Positions 15,174 through 21,692 of a DNA stretch of 21,692 bases are shown piece by piece (within the stretch, counting starts at the first letter, position 1; the number at the start of each line of letters is the position of its first letter). The notes under the pieces are model-generated. The model saw nothing but the letters and a program-made list of their open reading frames with translations, was not told the DNA's origin and did no database searches. Source of the stretch: an uncultured Fidelibacterota bacterium (GTDB taxonomy: Bacteria; Marinisomatota; Marinisomatia; Marinisomatales; UBA1611); NCBI GenBank assembly GCA_913043185.1, contig CAJWMI010000023.1:1-21692 (forward strand), in the 5' to 3' direction. A program made the translations under genes and the position numbers.

Positions 15174-16144
15174 AAATCATGTTGTTTTTGATGATATTCT
15201 TCTGAATTAAATCTAGAATCATCATCTGTATCTATAGTTTTGTTATTATTTGAATTATTTTTTTCTATACCATGTCTGTTTTTTGTTAGTCTATAGTTTT
15301 TATTATTTTTTATTTTTTTATGATGAACTTGTCGTTTTTTCTGTTTTTTTCTTTTACTGATAACCGGTACATCTTTCATTGTAACAAATGTAATGTGCTC
15401 ATCTTCTTCATTTATTTCCTCTTTTATATAATCCTCTGTTTTTTCATTTGAGATTTCAGGTATTAAGCAATTAGGATTGTTCAAACTAAATAGAGTCCCA
15501 AATCCTCTAGTAATTCCATTTCCAAGCCCTATATAGCTAGGCAAAAGAAAATTAGTTTTAAATTCTCCTGTGAAAGAACCCCATCCATTTTCATTTATTT
15601 TTTCAGGTATTAGATTATCTACACTAACTTTTGTGAATATTTTATTTTTGATTTCGAAACCTAACTCTTTTGCAATAAATAATAAATTTTTTCCGAGTAA
15701 TTGATTTAAAAACAATGGCTTTCCCTGATCTGCTAATAATCTATATTTACCACCAGTGCTTTTATTTAATGCAATCCATGGCGTAATAAATTTATATCTT
15801 AATAATTTTTCAGTGGTAATAAACTGATCTTTATTTTCTTCAATATCATATTTTTCTATATTGATAGTAATGTTACCAAAATTAAATGATCTAATATTAT
15901 CTATAAGTGACAGAACTGAATCGACACCCTCTTTGATACCAATAATATAAATTTGTTCATTTAATATTTTTACTTGTACTCGTGGATATAAATACTTATT
16001 TCTAAGTTTACCATTTAAAAACGGCACTATTTTTTGATCAGAAAATTGGTTCATAAAAACACCTTTTACTTGGTATGGTGTTTTTCGTACAGGTTTGTCT
16101 GAAGTAAGACGAATTACAACAGATTCAGAAAGATGTGATTCCAT
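15170..16144 (-). CDS. Orphan Cas6b-like RNA-binding/processing protein with charged C-terminal tail
   Basis: A 324-aa protein. The N-terminal block YQVKGVFMNQF (24-34), then YPRVQVKILNEQIYIIGI-KEG (53-73) and YKFITPWIALN (117-127), and the C-terminal block LGKNLLFIAKELGFEI (150-165) and FTGEFKTNFLLPSYIGLG (191-208) ending in glycine loop GNGITRGFGT (208-217), match from memory the two RAMP domains of Cas6b-type CRISPR endonucleases. Relatives carry His residues in the segment just before the YPRVQ strand; here it reads QKIVPFLNGKLRNK, with no His, so cleavage activity is doubtful. Residues 230-250 are acidic, 263-290 strongly basic (KRKKQKKR) and 291-324 Asn/Asp/Ser-rich; this tail is not part of Cas6 as I know it. 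There is no CRISPR array or other cas gene in the window. It sits 30 bp after rho and overlaps the aminotransferase by 4 bp, so it is expressed with housekeeping genes. Fold confident; role unknown. Confidence 0.82.
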   Translation of the reverse strand: MESHLSESVVIRLTSDKPVRKTPYQVKGVFMNQFSDQKIVPFLNGKLRNKYLYPRVQVKILNEQIYIIGIKEGVDSVLSLIDNIRSFNFGNITINIEKYDIEENKDQFITTEKLLRYKFITPWIALNKSTGGKYRLLADQGKPLFLNQLLGKNLLFIAKELGFEIKNKIFTKVSVDNLIPEKINENGWGSFTGEFKTNFLLPSYIGLGNGITRGFGTLFSLNNPNCLIPEISNEKTEDYIKEEINEEDEHITFVTMKDVPVISKRKKQKKRQVHHKKIKNNKNYRLTKNRHGIEKNNSNNNKTIDTDDDSRFNSEEYHQKQHDL

Positions 16145-16174
16145 TTCTTAATAATCAAAAGATACCTATAGTCA

Positions 16175-17425
16175 TCATTGGCTCATTGTATCTAAGAATT
16201 CATTATTTGATTTTGTTCGTTTTATTCTATCAATTAAAAATTTAATAGCCTCATCAACTTTCATATCGTTCACTAACTTTCGTAAAATCCACATCCTGCC
16301 TAATTCTTTACGGTTCAACAGTAGCTCTTCTTTTCTTGTACCTGATTTAATAATATCAAAAGCCGGAAAAATCCGACGATCACTTAGATTTCTATCTAGA
16401 GCTAACTCCATATTTCCAGTCCCTTTGAATTCTTCAAAGATCACTTCATCTGCCCTGCTGCCAGTGTCAACAAGCGCAGTAGCAATAATTGTTAGACTAC
16501 CACCTTCTTCGGTGTTCCTAGCAGCACCTAAAAACTGTTTCGGTTTTTTTAAAGCATTAAAATCGACTCCACCAGAAAGAATTTTTCCACTATGAGGAAT
16601 TACAGCATTATGTGCTCTACCTAGTCTAGTAATACTATCAAGAAGAATAACAACATCTTCTCCGAACTCAACCATACGCTTAGCTTTTTGGAGGACCATA
16701 TCTGAGACAGATACATGCCGCTCAGGTGGCTCATCAAATGTGGAACTAACCACCTCAGCGTCCACGTTTCGTTTCATATCTGTAACTTCTTCTGGCCTTT
16801 CATCAATGAGTAAAACAATACGTTTAGTGTCAGGATGATTTTTACTGATTGCATTAGCAATTTTTTGTAAAAGAACCGTCTTCCCAGTTTTTGGCTGCGC
16901 GACGATTAATGCTCTTTGACCCATTCCTATTGGAGAAACTAAATCCATAATTCTCATCGAGATATTTTTTTCATCTGTTTCAAGTAAAAATCTTTTTTCC
17001 GGATATAAAGGAGTAAAATTTTCAAATAATATACAATCTTTCAATTTTTCAATTGGCTGATCATTTACTAATTCAACTTTAAGCAATGCATAAAATCTTT
17101 CTTTGGATTTTGGAGGACGAATTTGTCCTGATACTTTGTGCCCAGTTTTTAATCTGAATCGTTTTATCTGAGATGGGCTTACATATATATCATCAGGCCC
17201 TGGCAAATAATTAAAGTCTGGTGACCTCAAAAATCCATAGCCATCATGCATCACTTCTAATACGCCTTTAGCAAAAACAGAGCCATCTTTTTTTGCTTGA
17301 GCTTCTAATATTTTTACAGTTAGCTCCTGTTTATTAAGCCCTGATATATTATCTGCAATGTTTAATGATTTAGCCAATTCAGATAATTCCTGAATACGTA
17401 AGGCTTGTAGTTCGCTTAAATCCAT
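16175..17425 (-). CDS. rho: Transcription termination factor Rho
   Basis: A 416-aa hexameric RNA-dependent ATPase that terminates untranslated transcripts. The N-terminal SAP-like helical domain (about 1-47) is followed by the cold-shock-type RNA-binding domain with GYGFLRSP (62-69) and [14 protein letters not shown]. Walker A is QPKTGKTV at 177-184, catalytic acidic residues are in LIDERPEE (206-213), Walker B is [11 protein letters not shown] at 257-267, the Q-loop is KILSGGVD at 281-288, and the arginine finger lies downstream in [14 protein letters not shown]. It has no large N-terminal insertion. A Shine-Dalgarno AGGGAA (17432-17437) sits 6 nt before the ATG. It heads the rho-cas6-like-aminotransferase-rpmE operon. 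Rho commonly controls its own leader, but the 80-bp upstream gap shows no obvious attenuator. Confidence 0.98.
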   Translation of the reverse strand: MDLSELQALRIQELSELAKSLNIADNISGLNKQELTVKILEAQAKKDGSVFAKGVLEVMHDGYGFLRSPDFNYLPGPDDIYVSPSQIKRFRLKTGHKVSGQIRPPKSKERFYALLKVELVNDQPIEKLKDCILFENFTPLYPEKRFLLETDEKNISMRIMDLVSPIGMGQRALIVAQPKTGKTVLLQKIANAISKNHPDTKRIVLLIDERPEEVTDMKRNVDAEVVSSTFDEPPERHVSVSDMVLQKAKRMVEFGEDVVILLDSITRLGRAHNAVIPHSGKILSGGVDFNALKKPKQFLGAARNTEEGGSLTIIATALVDTGSRADEVIFEEFKGTGNMELALDRNLSDRRIFPAFDIIKSGTRKEELLLNRKELGRMWILRKLVNDMKVDEAIKFLIDRIKRTKSNNEFLDTMSQ

Positions 17426-17505
17426 AAATAATTCCCTAATACTTCATTTAAAAGAATATATGTTAAAACTCTACCGGGGATTTTGATAGATAATATAACT
17501 TACAT
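17426..17505 (-). promoter_or_regulatory. Gap between folC and rho; likely rho promoter/leader
   Basis: This 80-bp AT-rich spacer is the longest minus-strand gap between two adjacent genes in the right half, so a rho promoter is expected here. It holds the rho ribosome-binding site AGGGAA (17432-17437). I see no hairpin terminator for the upstream folC gene and no clear -35/-10 pair, so folC-rho read-through is also possible. Confidence 0.4.
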
Positions 17506-18774
17506 TTAATTGTATATTGTGTCAAAGTCTTTTCCAAATTCATTATAAACCTCTCTAGCAATATAATGGCTACCAAATATTAACCCCACATACTCTTTCA
17601 CGTTAATATTCTTTATTATGTTTACTCCTTCTTTGACGGAACTAACCGGTGAATGATTAATGCTTTTTTTATCTAATATCTTTGATAATCTATTTACACT
17701 TAGTAAGTATTTATTTTTATCCTGACAAATAATAATTTGATGAAAACTTTCTCTTATTAAATCACTGATAGAATTCATATTCTTATCTCCCTTAATACAA
17801 AACAAACCAAACAATTTTTTTTGGGGATGGTTACTCTTAATCGTATTTATCATTGCCTTGATACCATCATAATTATGTGCCACATCAAAATAAATATCAC
17901 TTTTAGTCAATTTTTCGATTCTTCCTAACCATGATGTATTTAGAATTGCTTTATTTACTTTATCTGGATCAATATTATTTATAATACTTTCTGCGATATT
18001 AATAGCCAAAACACAATTTAAAATTTGATGTTCACCTCTTAAGGGTAAGTTAATCGTATAATTTTTATATTTGAATGAAGTACCTTGATTATTAATTGAA
18101 AGTAAATCTAAATCACTATTTTTTATAACAGTTAAGGTAGCATTTTTTTGTGCTGCTGTTTTTTTAATTATGTCTATTACAAATTCGTTTTGATCAAAGG
18201 TTACGATCGGAATATTATCTTTGATAATACCAGCCTTTTCTGCGGCTATCTTCTCTATTGTATCACCTAAAATATCCATGTGATCTAGTGATACTGATGA
18301 TATTCCACATATTGTTGGGCAAATAACATTAGTTGAATCTAGCCTGCCACCGAGACCCGTCTCAATAATTGCAATATCAACAGATTTATTATTAAAATAA
18401 TCAAAAGCCATAGCCGTAGTGGTCTCAAAAAAAGTAGTTTTTATATTTTTTATTTGCTGAATATACTTGTTCATAAACAGAACAATATCCGCATCAGAAA
18501 TTTTTTCATTATTTACCTGGATTCTTTCATTAAACCGAACCAAGTGAGGTGAGGTATATAGCCCTACAACCATTCTATGTTCAATTAAAATCTTATTAAG
18601 AATTGCACATGTGCTACCTTTGCCATTTGTACCAGCAACATGTATAAATTTTAGGTTCGAATGAGGATTACCAATATTATCTAATAATTCTTCCGTATGC
18701 TCTAAGCCCTCCTTAATCCCTAAACGCTGTAGCGCGAATAATTCTTTTAAAACTAAATCAATATTAGAGGTCAT
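17506..18774 (-). CDS. folC: Dihydrofolate synthase / folylpolyglutamate synthase
   Basis: A 422-aa Mur-ligase-family enzyme that adds glutamate to dihydropteroate and/or folates using ATP. P-loop GTNGKGST is at 48-55, TSPHL at 74-78, the GLGGRLDSTN block at 140-149, SLDHMDILGDTIEKIA at 162-177, and the AAEKAGI lysine (K180) is the one usually carbamylated. RGEHQ-LN (246-253), WLGRIE (282-287) and DVAHN (297-301) complete the family set. Length is typical. Whether it is bifunctional cannot be told by eye, and no folP or folA is nearby. Its ATG overlaps the murI stop by 11 bp, placing it third in the amidase-murI-folC operon. Confidence 0.95.
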   Translation of the reverse strand: MTSNIDLVLKELFALQRLGIKEGLEHTEELLDNIGNPHSNLKFIHVAGTNGKGSTCAILNKILIEHRMVVGLYTSPHLVRFNERIQVNNEKISDADIVLFMNKYIQQIKNIKTTFFETTTAMAFDYFNNKSVDIAIIETGLGGRLDSTNVICPTICGISSVSLDHMDILGDTIEKIAAEKAGIIKDNIPIVTFDQNEFVIDIIKKTAAQKNATLTVIKNSDLDLLSINNQGTSFKYKNYTINLPLRGEHQILNCVLAINIAESIINNIDPDKVNKAILNTSWLGRIEKLTKSDIYFDVAHNYDGIKAMINTIKSNHPQKKLFGLFCIKGDKNMNSISDLIRESFHQIIICQDKNKYLLSVNRLSKILDKKSINHSPVSSVKEGVNIIKNINVKEYVGLIFGSHYIAREVYNEFGKDFDTIYN

Positions 18775-19561
18775 TTACCAAATGTAGATTATTAATCTCT
18801 GAACCAAGAAATATATTGCCTAACTCCTCAAATCGCATTGGCAAATCAGTAACATAACATTGTAAAACTCCGGATTTATCATGCATATTCAATAAACTAG
18901 TTTCTTCTAATCTTTTGTAGGCGTTTTTTGCCACAGCATAAGCAGAATCAACAAGTGCAATATGTTTTGTTTCCTTAGATATTATATTTTTTAATAATGG
19001 ATAGTGGGTGCAACCAAGAATTAATGTGTCTACATTGTTTTTAAATATAGATAAATAATGTGTAGTTATTTCACTAATTGCAGCGCCGTTAGTCCATCCT
19101 TCTTCAACAAAAGGTACAAATAGGGGACAAGCTTTGGATATAACATTGATATCTGAATTTATTCTTTTGATAGATTTTTTATAGGCATCAGAGCTAATTG
19201 TTGCAATCGTTCCTATAACACCAATATTATTATTATTTGTTTTTAAGATCGCTTGTTCAACACCAGGTTCAATTACACCAATTATTGGTATATCGCTAAA
19301 TTTATTCCTTAATGTATTCAGTGCCATAGCTGTTGCAGTATTACAGGCAATAATAATTATTTTAGCATCATTCTGAATTAAAAACTTTGTTATTTGTATA
19401 GAATATTGCTGCACCAAATCTTTACTCTTCACCCCATAGGGCAATCGGGCAGTATCACCAAAATAGACGATAGATTCTCTGGGAAGTATTTTTTTTAATG
19501 CTTTTACAACAGTTAGCCCACCGAGTCCAGAATCAAAAACTCCTATAGGTCTATTATCCAA
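18764..19561 (-). CDS. murI: Glutamate racemase
   Basis: A 265-aa cofactor-independent enzyme that converts L- to D-glutamate for peptidoglycan. The two catalytic cysteines are C73 in IACNTATA and C184 in LGCTHYPLL. The N-terminal IGVFDSGLGGLTV (6-18) and YFGDTARLPYG (33-43) blocks bind substrate. The start is a TTG at 19561, supported by a GAGGA ribosome-binding site 6 nt upstream and by N-terminal alignment with the family (MDNRPIGVFDSG). It begins 2 bp after the amidase stop and overlaps folC by 11 bp. Pairing with a peptidoglycan amidase gene fits a wall-metabolism operon. Confidence 0.96.
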   Translation of the reverse strand: MDNRPIGVFDSGLGGLTVVKALKKILPRESIVYFGDTARLPYGVKSKDLVQQYSIQITKFLIQNDAKIIIIACNTATAMALNTLRNKFSDIPIIGVIEPGVEQAILKTNNNNIGVIGTIATISSDAYKKSIKRINSDINVISKACPLFVPFVEEGWTNGAAISEITTHYLSIFKNNVDTLILGCTHYPLLKNIISKETKHIALVDSAYAVAKNAYKRLEETSLLNMHDKSGVLQCYVTDLPMRFEELGNIFLGSEINNLHLVNDL

Positions 19562-19563
19562 TT

Positions 19564-21042
19564 TTATTCCTCAGCTAATAGTTTTTCTCTTGAAGCTTTA
19601 AACTTAATGATTGCTTTATATATTCCATCAGAGATTTTTTTTCTGTATGCTGGCGATTTTAAATTCTTTTCTTCGCTCGGATTAGAAACATAACCACCTT
19701 CAATGAGAACGCATGGCATACTGGCACCAGAAAGAACGTAGAATCCCGCCTGTTTTACACCTCTATTTGGGACTGTTAGTTTTTTATCAAGTTCTTCTTG
19801 GATCACAGCTGCTAATGCTTCACTTTCTTTTAAAAACATACTGCTAGCCATTGTTGCAGTTATTTTTCTTTCCATAGACAATTTTTCATAGTTTACTTTT
19901 TTATCTTCTAATTCTATAACAGCATTTTCTCTTGATGCAACATCAATTGCTGTGGCAGTTTTATCATATGAATGCAAATAAGTTTCAAAACCTTTTACTT
20001 TTCTATTCGGGTTTGAATTTACATGAATACTTACAAATACTTTTCCTCCAGCTTCATTCGCAATTTTTGTTCTTTTCCATAAGGGAATGAATACATCCTC
20101 AGTTCTAGTGTATATAACTTTTATACCCGTATTTTTTTCTAATAGTCTGCCTACTCTTTTTGTTATATCTAAGACAATGTCTTTTTCTTTCGTGCCATAC
20201 TTACCGCTTGTACCTGGATCTTTACCACCATGGCCAGCATCAAGTACAATTGTATCTAGTTTCCAACGATCCTTGGCTTTTTTTAAATGCTTTACGTTGT
20301 CGTCTAATGCGGTTCTTAGTGTGATAACAATTTCATTAGGGTCATGATTTTGATACCACTCGTGGCTTATTACATTAGACCTGAGCTTTAACGCAATTTG
20401 GGCAGTTTCATTTATCTGATCAGACTCAATTCTATGTATTATTCCTCTAGTTATTGTTTTATTTAAAACAGACGTGTCTACTATTCCACCAACAATAGTT
20501 ATATAAAACCAGCCATGTTTATTTATAAAGGAACTGATATCGCGATCTGAAAAAGACTTTTGAGTATTTAAACGAACAATAGTACCATTATACTTTTGCT
20601 CTATTTTTAATGATTTAATACTATAACTTACAATATCAATATCCAGGATTTCTTTTCTATTATCAAAAGACAATCCGGGGATGGTGGTTTTTCTTAAGAT
20701 TTCAAAGAAATTTTCTGCGGGCAAATAAAAATCACCATCGTATTCTTGAACTATATCTATCATTTGATAAGGCGCATCATCGATAACCAAGAAACTAGTG
20801 CCAGCAGTTATTTTAATTCTTTTCCCAGAAATATATAAAACTAATTTTTTTCGATCCTGATTTTCATATAGTCGAGATGATAATGCAGAGACAAGATCCC
20901 GTGTAGAAATATATATTTTTTTTTCACCCTTTAATGTTTTTATTATGAAGTTTTTAGAAGTTGATTTATTTATTACTTTTATATCTGCAAATAAAATAGA
21001 TGAAAAAAGTATTAATATATATATTAATCTCGATATAGCCAT
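19564..21042 (-). CDS. Secreted N-acetylmuramoyl-L-alanine amidase (Amidase_3)
   Basis: A 492-aa exported zinc amidase that cuts the amide bond between MurNAc and the stem peptide. A signal peptide covers 1-19 (LIYILILFSSILFA, cleavage before Asp20). Residues about 40-135 resemble the copper-amine-oxidase-N/stalk type domain (ISTRDLVSAL... FYLPAENFFEIL), and 145-245 looks like an AMIN-like beta domain for wall targeting. The catalytic Amidase_3 domain (264-485) has zinc ligands H271 in LDAGHGGKDPG, E286 in KEKDIVLD and H340 in VSIHVNS, with catalytic E448 in LIEGGYVSN. An insert of about 45 residues (360-405) between H340 and E448 may be the helix that blocks the site in AmiB/AmiC-type enzymes until activated. 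It is first in the operon with murI and folC. Confidence 0.93.
   Translation of the reverse strand: MAISRLIYILILFSSILFADIKVINKSTSKNFIIKTLKGEKKIYISTRDLVSALSSRLYENQDRKKLVLYISGKRIKITAGTSFLVIDDAPYQMIDIVQEYDGDFYLPAENFFEILRKTTIPGLSFDNRKEILDIDIVSYSIKSLKIEQKYNGTIVRLNTQKSFSDRDISSFINKHGWFYITIVGGIVDTSVLNKTITRGIIHRIESDQINETAQIALKLRSNVISHEWYQNHDPNEIVITLRTALDDNVKHLKKAKDRWKLDTIVLDAGHGGKDPGTSGKYGTKEKDIVLDITKRVGRLLEKNTGIKVIYTRTEDVFIPLWKRTKIANEAGGKVFVSIHVNSNPNRKVKGFETYLHSYDKTATAIDVASRENAVIELEDKKVNYEKLSMERKITATMASSMFLKESEALAAVIQEELDKKLTVPNRGVKQAGFYVLSGASMPCVLIEGGYVSNPSEEKNLKSPAYRKKISDGIYKAIIKFKASREKLLAEE
19568..19572 (-). promoter_or_regulatory. Ribosome-binding site GAGGA supporting the TTG start of murI
   Basis: GAGGA on the minus strand lies 6 nt before the TTG, within the last two codons of the amidase gene (GAG GAA TAA). 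It decides the non-ATG start, because no in-frame ATG precedes the conserved IGVFDSG block. Confidence 0.7.
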
Positions 21043-21089
21043 GTTAAGTCTATGCTTATTAAATCCTTTATTATCTATAATTAATATAA

Positions 21090-21224
21090 TTTATTATTTA
21101 TACAAAATCTCATATAGCCCAAATTCTATTAAATAAAGCTTGGAACGAAACTCTTATTAGCAATAAAGAAATTCGTCCTTGGCCATCTGCAGATTACTAT
21201 CCTTTTGCAGAATTAAATGTACCC
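21090..21224 (+). pseudogene. Internal fragment of a class-GN-type sortase
   Basis: Frame 0 on the plus strand reads IAQILLNKAWNETL followed by KEIRPWPSADYYPFAELNVP. This is the segment of class GN sortases that follows the N-terminal anchor (LAQ-LL-RAW ... KPWPWADTWPVARL-VP, as I remember it). The frame is closed upstream by TAA at 21087 and has no start codon. A hydrophobic stretch in another frame (from ATG 21041) could be the anchor helix displaced by a +1 frameshift near 21100. After LNVP the similarity stops at 21224, and the same bases become EamA sequence on the other strand. The catalytic Cys/His/Arg half is absent, so this is a non-functional remnant or a chimeric join. The family call is from memory but the match is specific. 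Confidence 0.6.
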
Positions 21225-21580
21225 CATCCCGTCAAAGTTAAAATCACACCGGTAAATATTGGAAATAGATAAAATATTAAGATTGCGATGGGTACGGGTA
21301 GGCGTTCTATCGCTGTTAGCAATGCGAGGGTATATAAAATCGTTACAACACCCAGCAACATCGCAATGCTGCCAGATTTTTTTGGGAGTATTATCGGAGT
21401 TCCGTTCAGAACTAGCAAAATTAAAAGAATAAGGGAGGGTAGGAAGAACCTGGTAGCGCTGAGGGTAAATGGTGTAGACCCGCCATTATAGGCAAGTACC
21501 GCAAAAGTATTTGAGAGGGCAAAACAAACGGCACTTATTAGCGCAATGCAAACGCCAGTTTTATATTGATTCCAATTCAT
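21197..21580 (-). pseudogene. Truncated EamA/DMT-family transporter (front half only)
   Basis: A 127-codon frame with about four membrane helices (10-30, 36-58, 71-90, 95-115), matching the first EamA repeat of a drug/metabolite transporter: ISAVCFALSNTFAVLAY, the TRFFLPSLILL segment and PVPIAILIFYLFPIFTG. Full proteins have about 290 residues and ten helices; here similarity ends at TGWG (codons at 21221-21232), then eight unrelated codons lead to TAG. A strong Shine-Dalgarno (GGGGAG, 21589-21594) 8 nt before the ATG shows that the 5' end is authentic. G+C is clearly higher than elsewhere (28 of 60 bases in 21421-21480, against 18 of 60 in 20401-20460), so the DNA may come from another genome. 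Confidence 0.75.
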
Positions 21581-21588
21581 TTTGACTG

Positions 21589-21594
21589 CTCCCC
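21589..21594 (-). promoter_or_regulatory. Strong Shine-Dalgarno GGGGAG for the EamA fragment
   Basis: GGGGAG lies 8 nt before the ATG at 21580. It is stronger than the sites of the other genes here, which are weak or of the AGGA/GGAG type, and fits a different source for this end of the window. Confidence 0.6.
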
Positions 21595-21692
21595 TTAATT
21601 CATTCTACGCAAAATTTTTACCTATAAAGGTCCTTATTCGGCAATAAAATCTTTTGTGATTACGATTATCCATATAAGTATGGACTAATATG
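21595..21692. other. Right-edge upstream region of the EamA fragment, no gene seen
   Basis: About 100 bp upstream of the transporter fragment. Only short frames occur, for example 22 codons on the minus strand ending in TAG just before the Shine-Dalgarno. I recognise no product, hairpin or repeat. A promoter for the transporter is expected here but I cannot place it. Confidence 0.4.

Noticed and set aside
15170..16174. CRISPR repeats or an array near the Cas6b-like gene
   Set aside because: I looked in the Cas6b-like gene, the flanking spacers and the other intergenic gaps. No direct repeats with regular spacers are present, and the gaps are too short for an array.
17450..17490. Hairpin in AAAACTCTACCGGGGATTTT between folC and rho
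   Set aside because: Only the outer A/T bases pair; the inner bases mismatch and no T-tract follows in the right orientation, so it is not a terminator.
20945..21136. 63-codon plus-strand frame over the amidase start
   Set aside because: Most of it is antisense to the amidase signal peptide and N-terminus. Only the part after 21041 is kept, as a possible frameshifted sortase anchor.

Overview
This window looks like core chromosome from an AT-rich, free-living bacterium, probably a marine member of the FCB superphylum; Candidatus Marinimicrobia/SAR406 is my best guess. The guess rests on about 30% G+C in the lines I counted, tight operons with many 1-11 bp overlaps, a PD40 propeller plus barrel-like surface protein, a split cobalamin-binding methylmalonyl-CoA mutase subunit, and a digeranylgeranylglyceryl-phosphate-synthase-like UbiA protein. 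No 16S rRNA or other decisive marker is present. TGA is used as a stop and several genes start with TTG. I see no tRNA, rRNA, CRISPR array or insertion sequence.

Nearly everything is transcribed right to left (minus strand). In transcription order: (1) 21042-17506, N-acetylmuramoyl-L-alanine amidase, glutamate racemase (murI) and folC; (2) 17425-13722, rho, a Cas6b-like protein, an aspartate-type aminotransferase and ribosomal protein L31 (type B), closed by a strong hairpin terminator at 13663-13704; (3) 13659-5986, DUF1385 membrane protein, prfA, prmC, a UbiA prenyltransferase, dnaE and dtd, each joined to the next by a 1-4 bp overlap except prfA/prmC; (4) a lone plus-strand small membrane protein gene (5719-5982), divergent from (5) 5604-1, a B12-binding mutase subunit, TPR protein, M24 aminopeptidase, 3-methyladenine DNA glycosylase, HAD phosphatase and a large metalloprotease/propeller/barrel protein that runs off the left edge.

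Functionally these are information-processing and envelope genes: replication (dnaE), translation termination (prfA with its Gln-methyltransferase prmC), D-aminoacyl-tRNA proofreading (dtd), transcription termination (rho), peptidoglycan metabolism (amidase, murI) and folate (folC). The standout is 15170-16144. It is a clear relative of the CRISPR RNA endonuclease Cas6 (Cas6b type) with no array or cas gene in sight. It lies inside the rho-to-rpmE interval, its stop codon overlaps the aminotransferase start by 4 bp, it lacks a histidine where I recall one in its relatives, and it carries an added charged C-terminal tail.

The right end (about 21090-21692) differs from the rest. A fragment of a class-GN-type sortase on the plus strand abuts, within a few bases at about 21221-21226, the 3'-truncated front half of an EamA-type transporter on the minus strand. 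The transporter part has visibly higher G+C. This is a rearrangement scar or an assembly/amplification chimera.
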